A DNA stretch of 8,308 nucleotides from Balneolaceae bacterium (GTDB taxonomy: Bacteria > Bacteroidota > Rhodothermia > Balneolales > Balneolaceae): NCBI GenBank assembly GCA_007123785.1, contig SLGL01000386.1, positions 1-8,308 on the forward strand, in the 5' to 3' direction. Both the position numbers and the translations under genes were made by a program. A model generated the notes under the pieces. That model saw nothing but the letters and a program-made list of their open reading frames with translations, was not told the origin of the DNA and searched no databases. Shown here piece after piece: positions 1 through 4,565 of this stretch. Within the stretch, counting starts at the first letter, position 1. Each line of letters begins with the position of its first letter.

Positions 1-187
1 AAATTATGGATTCACTTTCAAGTGATTGAAGAGCTCTCCGAATTGTAACCCGACTCACATCAAACTTTTTAGCCAGCTCATTTTCAGAAGGCAGCTTTTC
101 ATCCGGCTTAAACTCACCTGTCTCAATTTGGTTACGAAGCCAGTTTGTGATTTGTGCATGTCGCGGTATGCCGTCCTTTAATTTCAT
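1..187 (-). CDS. GntR-family transcriptional regulator, N-terminal part (cut by window edge)
   Basis: Reading the minus strand from the ATG at 187-185 gives 62 open codons that run off the window, so only the DNA-binding end is visible. The peptide begins MKLKDGIPRHAQ and continues through an IETGEFKPDEKLPSENELA segment and VSRVTIRRALQSLE. This is the winged helix-turn-helix of the GntR family, and the LPSE-x-ELA and VSR-x-T-x-R-x-AL signatures are the usual ones. The style is closest to the HutC/TreR branch, but the effector domain that would settle the subfamily and ligand lies outside the window. The gene is divergent from sqr and shares a control region of about 135 bases with it. A palindrome of the kind bound by HutC/TreR-type regulators (254-269) lies just upstream of its own promoter, so autoregulation and control of sqr are likely (inference). 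No Shine-Dalgarno site is visible before the start. The family call is firm; the regulatory role is inferred. Confidence 0.9.
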   Translation of the reverse strand, partial: MKLKDGIPRHAQITNWLRNQIETGEFKPDEKLPSENELAKKFDVSRVTIRRALQSLESESII

Positions 188-223
188 GGGTTTGCTTTTT
201 TTGATTCAACTCAATCCAATCAT

Positions 224-252
224 AATATAGCAAGAGGAATTGTAATTATCAA
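224..252 (-). promoter_or_regulatory. Predicted promoter of the gntR-type regulator
   Basis: On the minus strand, TTGATA (252-247) is followed after exactly 17 bases by TATATT (229-224). This is a good fit to a housekeeping promoter and also fits the Bacteroidetes TTG-N20-TAnnTT form. Transcription would begin roughly 30 bases before the ATG at 187. The palindrome at 254-269 abuts the -35 box, so a bound repressor could block it. Confidence 0.6.
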
Positions 253-253
253 T

Positions 254-269
254 ACTTGTATTTACATGT
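254..269. promoter_or_regulatory. Predicted GntR/HutC-type operator, site 1 (between the regulator and sqr)
   Basis: ACTTGTATTTACATGT is an imperfect palindrome (six of eight pairs match) built on ACTTGTAT/ATACAAGT, the kind of site bound by HutC/TreR-branch GntR regulators (recalled family knowledge). It sits between the divergent promoters and overlaps the TTG element of the sqr promoter. A second version, ACTTGTATTGACAAGT, occurs at 1599-1614 before the YeeE pair. Two sites of matching geometry next to a GntR gene make a real operator likely; binding itself is inferred. Confidence 0.6.
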
Positions 270-285
270 TTTTTTATTATCTTTA
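256..285 (+). promoter_or_regulatory. Predicted sqr promoter, Bacteroidetes-type
   Basis: TTG (256-258), 19 bases, then TATCTTTA (278-285) resembles the TTG-N19..21-TAnnTTTG promoter of Bacteroidetes. The same TATCTTTA occurs before the YeeE pair with 20-base spacing. An alternative sigma70-type reading is TTTACA (261-266), 17 bases, TATTCT (284-289). In either case the upstream element lies inside the palindrome 254-269, and the start codon at 323 follows after a short leader. Confidence 0.5.
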
Positions 286-322
286 TTCTAATGTATTTAA
301 AATATCAAGAAACCATATCACC

Positions 323-1582
323 ATGGAAAAACTAAGAACTTATTCGGGGAAAAATGTAAATCCTGAGAAAGCACGCCCCTATGCTAATCATCACCAGTTT
401 TTAATTATAGGGGGTGGTACTGCCGGGATTACAACTGCTGCTCAGCTAAAGAAAAAGTTAAATAAACCTGATATTGCAGTTATCGAACCCTCTGATGTGC
501 ATTATTACCAGCCGATGTGGACATTTAATGGTGCAGGTGTTTTTCATAAAGAAAAATCAAAGAAACTAATGAAGGATATTATGCCTGATGACGTAGCCTG
601 GATTAAAGATTATGTGGTTGCATTTCATCCTGAGCAGAACATCGTTGAAACGGAGTGCGGTGCATTCTATTCCTATGAATACCTGGTAGTAGCACCAGGT
701 ATACAGATTGACTGGGATTCAATACCGGGTCTTGCAGAAAACATCGGGACTAAGGGTATTTGCAGTATTTACTCCTATAATCAGGTTGATTATGTCTATG
801 AGTGCATTAAAAACATGAAAAAAGGGCGTGCCCTTTTTACACAGCCCAACACCAAATTTAAATGTGGGGGGGCGCCGCAAAAAATCATGTATTTGTCAAC
901 AGACTCCTGGAAAAATGAAGGTATATTGAATGGAATAGACGTAAAATTTACCAGTGCGGGATCGGTAATATTTGGTGTAACTGAAATTGCTGAAGCATTG
1001 CAGCCGGTTATTAAGAGATATGGGATTGATGTTAAGCTTCTGCATAACCTTAAGGAGATTAAAGCAGACGAAAGGATTGCTGTTTATGACATTATGAAAG
1101 ATGGGAAGCCGGCGGACGAAGTGGAAATTGAGTACGATATGCTGCATGTTACACCACCTATGAGCTCACCTGATTTTATAAAGAACAGCCCTCTCGCTGA
1201 TTCAGAGGGTTGGGTTGATGTAGATAAACATTCACTGCAGCATAAAAAGTATCCAAATGTATTCTCATTGGGAGATGCAGGCAGCACACCAAACGCAAAA
1301 ACCGGGGCGGCTGTGCGTAAGCAGGCCCCTGTAGTCACGGGCAATCTGGTATCACTGCATGTGAAAGGCAAAATTGATGAAAATCTCTCTTATGACGGTT
1401 ACGGATCCTGCCCCCTGATTACCGGCTACAATAAATTGATACTTGCTGAATTTAATTACGAGAGTAAAATGACCCCTTCTTTTCCATTTAATCAGGCCAT
1501 AGAACGCAGGAGTATGTATCACATGAAAAGGGATTGGCTGCCAATGATTTACTGGCAGGGGATGTTGAAAGGAAGGGCGTGA
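323..1582 (+). CDS. sqr: Sulfide:quinone oxidoreductase, type II (SQOR-like)
   Basis: This is an FAD-dependent enzyme that oxidises sulfide at the membrane surface, passes electrons to quinone and releases sulfur as persulfide. From the ATG at 323 the protein has 419 residues. It shows an N-terminal Rossmann dinucleotide site (FLIIGGGTAGITTA, residues 26-39), the YEYLVVAPGIQ segment (about 118-128), and a C-terminal FAD-binding stretch containing FSLGDAGSTPNAKTGAAV. Both redox cysteines expected from human SQOR are present in matching contexts: Cys181 in KCGGAPQKIMYLS and Cys363 in YDGYGSCPLITGYN. The C-terminal region (FPF-x-Q, ERRSMY, YW-x-x-ML) also follows the mitochondrial SQOR pattern, which points to type II. 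The open frame extends back to an ATG at 266, but that codon lies inside the operator/promoter; the start at 323 follows the predicted promoter by a sensible leader and puts the FAD motif at a normal distance. No clear Shine-Dalgarno site is seen. The gene leads the sulfur module. Confidence 0.93.
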   Translation: MEKLRTYSGKNVNPEKARPYANHHQFLIIGGGTAGITTAAQLKKKLNKPDIAVIEPSDVHYYQPMWTFNGAGVFHKEKSKKLMKDIMPDDVAWIKDYVVAFHPEQNIVETECGAFYSYEYLVVAPGIQIDWDSIPGLAENIGTKGICSIYSYNQVDYVYECIKNMKKGRALFTQPNTKFKCGGAPQKIMYLSTDSWKNEGILNGIDVKFTSAGSVIFGVTEIAEALQPVIKRYGIDVKLLHNLKEIKADERIAVYDIMKDGKPADEVEIEYDMLHVTPPMSSPDFIKNSPLADSEGWVDVDKHSLQHKKYPNVFSLGDAGSTPNAKTGAAVRKQAPVVTGNLVSLHVKGKIDENLSYDGYGSCPLITGYNKLILAEFNYESKMTPSFPFNQAIERRSMYHMKRDWLPMIYWQGMLKGRA

Positions 1583-1591
1583 AAATTAGAT

Positions 1592-1631
1592 ATACACAAC
1601 TTGTATTGACAAGTTCATACAAGTTGTGTAT
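1592..1631. promoter_or_regulatory. Operator site 2: 15-base perfect inverted repeat carrying the GntR-type motif
   Basis: Arms ATACACAACTTGTAT (1592-1606) and ATACAAGTTGTGTAT (1617-1631) are perfect inverted repeats around a 10-base centre. A second, overlapping palindrome, ACTTGTATTGACAAGT (1599-1614), has six perfect outer pairs and matches site 1 at 254-269 in 14 of 16 positions. ACAAGT recurs at 1619-1624, giving three half-sites in all. The element contains the -35 region of the promoter for the YeeE pair. The long stem could also fold in RNA from sqr and reduce read-through, but no T-run follows, so an operator is the better reading. Confidence 0.65.
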
Positions 1632-1636
1632 CTTTA
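1606..1636 (+). promoter_or_regulatory. Predicted promoter of the YeeE/YedE pair
   Basis: TTGACA (1606-1611) is followed after 17 bases by TATCTT (1629-1634). The same stretch reads as TTG-N20-TATCTTTA in the Bacteroidetes style, matching the promoter at 256-285. It lies almost wholly inside the inverted repeat 1592-1631. The start codon at 1670 is 34 bases beyond the TATCTTTA box, against 38 for sqr. Confidence 0.6.
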
Positions 1637-1669
1637 TCTCAGAAACAATAAATAAACGTATTCAAAATC

Positions 1670-2233
1670 ATGTTAGACTTTTTATATCAACCGTGGCCCT
1701 GGTATGTGGCCGGTCCAATTATCGGGCTAACAGTACCCATTTTACTTCTTATTGGCGGTAAAATTTTTGGAGTATCTGCCAACCTGCGTCATGCTTGTGC
1801 AGCCTGTAATTTTGGAAACGTAGAGTTCTTTAACTACGACTGGAAAACAGCCGGTAAATGGAATTTTATGTTTCTTGTCGGAACCGTTTTAGGTGGATTT
1901 TTGGGCGGATATGTATTTGCCAATCCCGAACCCATAGCTCTTGCAGCATCAACCATTAGCGACCTGCAAGCGCTTGGCATACAGGATTTCAACGGGCTGG
2001 TTCCTGATGATCTCTTTGCCTGGGATATGCTGGGTACAGGAATTGGATTAACGGTTCTTGTGCTTGGAGGATTTTTGGTAGGATTTGGAGCTCGATATGC
2101 CGGTGGATGTACTTCCGGACACGCAATCTCGGGCCTTTCTGATCTTCAGCTTGCATCGCTGATTGCCGTTATCGGTTTCTTTATCGGCGGCTTGATCATG
2201 ACCTTTTTGATCTATCCAATCATTTTGGGATAA
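1670..2233 (+). CDS. YeeE/YedE-family membrane protein, first half of a split sulfur-compound transporter
   Basis: The 187-residue protein has about four hydrophobic segments (near residues 12-30, 64-84, 118-140 and 162-184). The signature is GARYAGGCTSGHAISGLS (140-157), the G-C-T-S-G-H motif of the YeeE/YedE (TsuA-type) family, whose cysteine (here Cys147) is thought to contact the sulfur substrate along the channel. Cys43 and Cys46 in RHACAACNF form an extra pair near the end of the first segment. Single-chain TsuA carries two such units; here the second unit is the next gene, the arrangement called PmpA/PmpB beside persulfide dioxygenases in some proteobacteria (recalled). Thiosulfate is the best-supported substrate for the family, but direction and substrate are not shown by the sequence. 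The ATG follows the predicted promoter by a short leader without a Shine-Dalgarno site. Confidence 0.88.
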   Translation: MLDFLYQPWPWYVAGPIIGLTVPILLLIGGKIFGVSANLRHACAACNFGNVEFFNYDWKTAGKWNFMFLVGTVLGGFLGGYVFANPEPIALAASTISDLQALGIQDFNGLVPDDLFAWDMLGTGIGLTVLVLGGFLVGFGARYAGGCTSGHAISGLSDLQLASLIAVIGFFIGGLIMTFLIYPIILG

Positions 2234-2243
2234 AGAACCGGAC

Positions 2244-2345
2244 TGACAGTAACCTCCTGAATGCTTTTGGGACTGTCAATGTCGAATAGACTTTAAAATA
2301 ATCAAAATCCGAACACTGTCAGAACTTTCAGATGCTGACAGGTTC
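2244..2345 (+). repeat. Spacer with two hairpins built on CTGTCA/TGACAG repeats
   Basis: The 129-base gap between the two half-transporters holds four copies of the six-mer TGACAG or its complement. TGACAGT (2244-2250) pairs with ACTGTCA (2272-2278). GAACACTGTCAG (2311-2322) pairs with CTGACAGGTTC (2335-2345), with one bulged base and a 12-base loop. No T-run follows either hairpin, so they are not classical terminators. They could set relative expression by RNA stability or attenuation, or be remnants of an intergenic repeat. Function is unknown. Confidence 0.4.
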
Positions 2346-2362
2346 TCAAATAATCAGTTAAA

Positions 2363-2788
2363 ATGAAATTTTCAGAATATTTAAAATACTTAATAATTGG
2401 CACGGCATTTGGTTTTGTATTGGTGAAATCAGAAGTAGTATCCTGGTTCAGAATCCAGGAGATGTTTCGATTCCAGGATTTCCACATGTACGGAATTATC
2501 GGTCTTGCCGTGATCGTCGGGATTATATCTGTTCAGATCATCAAGCGATTTGATATGAAGGATGCTCAGGGAAACCCCATTTCCATCCCACCAAAGGATG
2601 CCTCGCAAGTTAAACGATATCTGATTGGTGGTAGTATGTTCGGACTGGGATGGGCTCTTTTGGGAGCGTGCCCGGGCCCAATGTTTGCACTCTTGGGTAG
2701 CGGTTTAACGATTATGGTGATTCCAATCCTTGCTGCTCTTGCCGGTACGTACACCTATGGATTATTAAGGGATAAATTACCGCATTGA
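2363..2788 (+). CDS. YeeE/YedE-family membrane protein, second half of a split transporter (DUF6691-like)
   Basis: The 141-residue protein has hydrophobic segments near residues 6-22, 42-60, 86-108 and 113-134. The diagnostic stretch is GGSMFGLGWALLGACPGPMF (89-108), the G-x-GWAL-x-GACPGP motif of the second YeeE/YedE half, with Cys103 the likely counterpart of Cys147 in the preceding protein. The two short proteins together would make a full two-unit transporter for thiosulfate or a related sulfur species (inference from the family). The hydrophilic stretch 61-84 between the second and third segments probably lies in the cytoplasm. The gene follows its partner in the same direction after a 129-base spacer with hairpins. 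That gap is long for a tight operon, but no clear separate promoter was found. The start is the only sensible ATG; there is no strong Shine-Dalgarno site. Confidence 0.86.
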   Translation: MKFSEYLKYLIIGTAFGFVLVKSEVVSWFRIQEMFRFQDFHMYGIIGLAVIVGIISVQIIKRFDMKDAQGNPISIPPKDASQVKRYLIGGSMFGLGWALLGACPGPMFALLGSGLTIMVIPILAALAGTYTYGLLRDKLPH

Positions 2789-2810
2789 CAATTTGGAAAG
2801 GAGAGTAAAC

Positions 2811-2867
2811 CTCCCCTGTTGGGAGAGGACAGCCACACCGACGGTGTGACAGGTGTTGGCGAAGGGG
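2811..2867. repeat. Palindromic intergenic repeat unit A
   Basis: This lies in the 309-base gene-free stretch 2789-3097. CTCCC (2811-2815) pairs with GGGAG (2821-2825). CACACC (2834-2839), loop GAC, pairs with GGTGTG (2843-2848). CCCCT (2813-2817) can alternatively pair with AGGGG (2863-2867) to close the whole unit. The block is richer in G and C than its surroundings and reads like the short palindromic elements scattered between genes in many Bacteroidetes-type genomes (recalled resemblance). No reading frame in it looks coding. Confidence 0.5.
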
Positions 2868-2870
2868 ACA

Positions 2871-2899
2871 GAATCAAAACAGAATTTTTTTATTGATTC
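2871..2899. repeat. AT-rich hairpin with a T-run in the loop
   Basis: GAATCAA (2871-2877) and TTGATTC (2893-2899) are perfect 7-base inverted repeats around a 15-base loop that contains seven T residues. The hairpin lies between units A and B. The T-run is inside the loop rather than after the stem, so a standard terminator is unlikely. Confidence 0.35.
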
Positions 2900-2912
2900 A
2901 ACGCCTGAAAAT

Positions 2913-2973
2913 CTCCTCATGAGAGGGGAAATATGATGCGAAAACGGCGAAGCCGGATGAGGCAAATGAGGAG
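2913..2973. repeat. Palindromic intergenic repeat unit B
   Basis: CTCCTCAT (2913-2920) and ATGAGGAG (2966-2973) are perfect inverted repeats. They enclose a second perfect hairpin, CGGC-GAA-GCCG (2945-2955). The unit has a stem-with-inner-hairpin plan similar to unit A. The rest of the gene-free stretch, about 2974-3085, shows no gene, clear promoter or terminator; only the Shine-Dalgarno site at its end is recognisable. Confidence 0.5.
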
Positions 2974-3085
2974 TGTGTTGATGAGCTTACAGGATTTAAG
3001 AGAATTCTGATTTAAAACAACGTTCCGAAAACATCCCACCCGCCGACAGAAATTTACAAGAATATCAAATAACACAACAACAAAT

Positions 3086-3090
3086 AGGAG
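3086..3090 (+). promoter_or_regulatory. Strong ribosome binding site of the CstB-like gene
   Basis: AGGAG ends seven bases before the ATG at 3098. It is the only strong Shine-Dalgarno site in front of a gene in this window, which fixes the start and suggests that this gene is translated efficiently. Confidence 0.75.
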
Positions 3091-3097
3091 AAATCTT

Positions 3098-4504
3098 ATG
3101 TATTTCAAACAATTCTTTGACGAAAAACTGGCTCAGTACGCTTACATGGTAGGCTGCCAGGCCAACGGAACCGCAGTGGTTATAGATCCGATGAGAGATG
3201 TCGACCAGTATATCGATCACGCTGCAAAACAGGGGTTGACAATTACAGCCGCTGTAGATACTCACATTCATGCAGATTACATTTCAGGTCTTCGTGAATT
3301 TGCCGAGCGGGGTGTAAAAGTGTATGCTTCTGATGAAGGTGATAAAGATTGGAAGTACGAGTGGCTGATTGACAGCGACTACGACTATGAGTTTATGAAT
3401 GATGGTGACGAGTTTAAAATTGGTAACATCACTATTAAAGCATGGCACACACCGGGACATACTCCCGAACATTTAACATTCCTGATAACAGATGGTGCCG
3501 CTGCTGATGAGCCGATGGGCATGGCAACCGGCGACTTTGTGTTTGTTGGCGATGTTGGCCGACCGGATCTACTTGAGTCCGCTGCAGGACAAATAGATGT
3601 AATGGAGCCATCTGCCAGAACACTTTACAAAACGGTTGAGCAGTTTAAGAAAATGCCGGAATATATGCAGATCTGGCCGGGACACGGAGCGGGTAGTGCA
3701 TGTGGTAAGGCCTTAGGAGCTATTCCTGAATCTACAGTTGGTTATGAGCTTCGATATAATAACTCACTCAAATCTGCAACCTCGGAGGATAGCTTTGTAA
3801 AATTTATCCTCGAAGGTCAGCCGGAACCGCCTCTCTACTTTGCACGAATGAAACGTGACAACAAAATTGGACCGGCAATTATTGGTGGACTACCAAAAGT
3901 AAATCGGATGACACTTAATCAGCTTAAAAAAGTGGCTGCGGATGGCGATGCTATAATATTAGACACAAGAGGCCGAAGTGAGTTTATTTCAGGCCACATT
4001 CCGGGATCGTTGCTTTCTCCCCTGGATAAGCAGTTTAATACTGTGGCAGGCTCCTTTATCACTGAAGATGATGATATCTACCTGGTTGTGGAAGAGCACC
4101 AGCTCGATGAAGCTGTTCGGGATCTTTACAGAATCGGGCTCGACAGAGTAAAAGGATTCGTAAACGCCAAAGATCTTTTTCTGTATAAAGAAAAGGGCGG
4201 AGAAATGAGCTCACTTGATGTAGCAACATTTGATGTTGTAGATAACCTGGGAAGCGATGAACTGGTGCTGGATGTGCGAAAAGCATCAGAATATTCAGAA
4301 TCAAAAGTGGATGGAGCAATTAACTTTGCCCACACAAGACTGATGGAAAACACAGATAAGTTACCTGCAGACAAAAAACTGTACGTACATTGTATGACAG
4401 GTGGACGGTCGGCGGTCGCTTCAGCATTTCTCAAAAGAAAAGGTTTCGATGTAACCCTTATTGAGGACAGCTTCACAGACTACAAAAGTAAAGCGTTAGC
4501 ATAA
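3098..4504 (+). CDS. Persulfide dioxygenase-rhodanese fusion (CstB-like)
   Basis: The 468-residue predicted soluble protein has three domains. The first (about 1-250) is a metallo-beta-lactamase fold of the ETHE1/Blh persulfide dioxygenase type. It has THIHADYISG (His56, His58, Asp60), HTPGHTPEH (His121), FVGDVGRPDL (Asp152) and PGHGAGSACG (His196); family knowledge makes His56, His121 and Asp152 the likely iron ligands. Tyr61 replaces the His of the common HxHxDH motif, a residue used for a second metal in glyoxalases and not needed for a single-iron enzyme. The second (about 272-360) is rhodanese-like but has VEEH where a catalytic cysteine loop would be, so it is probably inactive. The third (about 373-465) is a rhodanese with active loop CMTGGRS (Cys432). 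This order matches CstB of Staphylococcus aureus, which turns persulfide into thiosulfate through sulfite. It would consume the product of SQR. The start is fixed by AGGAG at 3086-3090, and a strong terminator follows the stop. Confidence 0.92.
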   Translation: MYFKQFFDEKLAQYAYMVGCQANGTAVVIDPMRDVDQYIDHAAKQGLTITAAVDTHIHADYISGLREFAERGVKVYASDEGDKDWKYEWLIDSDYDYEFMNDGDEFKIGNITIKAWHTPGHTPEHLTFLITDGAAADEPMGMATGDFVFVGDVGRPDLLESAAGQIDVMEPSARTLYKTVEQFKKMPEYMQIWPGHGAGSACGKALGAIPESTVGYELRYNNSLKSATSEDSFVKFILEGQPEPPLYFARMKRDNKIGPAIIGGLPKVNRMTLNQLKKVAADGDAIILDTRGRSEFISGHIPGSLLSPLDKQFNTVAGSFITEDDDIYLVVEEHQLDEAVRDLYRIGLDRVKGFVNAKDLFLYKEKGGEMSSLDVATFDVVDNLGSDELVLDVRKASEYSESKVDGAINFAHTRLMENTDKLPADKKLYVHCMTGGRSAVASAFLKRKGFDVTLIEDSFTDYKSKALA

Positions 4505-4526
4505 AAAAACAGACGAAAAGGTTAAT

Positions 4527-4559
4527 GGCCGGCAATTGAGAGAGTTGCCGGCCTTTTTT
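4527..4559 (+). terminator. Strong intrinsic terminator after the CstB-like gene
   Basis: GGCCGGCAA (4527-4535) pairs perfectly with TTGCCGGCC (4545-4553) around a 9-base loop, followed at once by six T residues (4554-4559). The stem starts 22 bases after the stop codon. The ATG of the SulP gene comes only six bases after the T-run, so the terminator also forms the 5' boundary of the next gene. Confidence 0.9.
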
Positions 4560-4565
4560 AAAAAA

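Noticed and set aside
266..322. N-terminal extension of sqr from the ATG at 266
   Set aside because: The codon lies inside the predicted operator and upstream of the TATCTTTA promoter box. The extension does not look like SQR sequence, and the ATG at 323 gives a normal length.
1592..1640. Inverted repeat after sqr as an intrinsic terminator
   Set aside because: There is no T-run after the stem, and the match to the operator and promoter at 254-285 explains the palindrome better.
1534..1761. 75-codon plus-strand frame overlapping the end of sqr and the start of the yeeE gene
   Set aside because: It spans the promoter and operator, overlaps two solid genes in another frame, and its peptide shows no recognisable character.
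3051..3066. Possible third operator half-site (TTTACAAGA) before the CstB-like gene
   Set aside because: Only one half resembles the motif, with no matching inverted half at the right spacing.
3061..3085. Short direct CAA/ACA repeats before the CstB-like ribosome binding site
   Set aside because: These are low-complexity leader bases with no spacers or repeat array. No CRISPR structure is seen anywhere in the window.
4536..4565. TTG start for the SulP gene at 4536
   Set aside because: It would begin in the loop of a near-perfect intrinsic terminator and be translated from its stem and T-run. The ATG at 4566 gives the expected SulP N-terminus.
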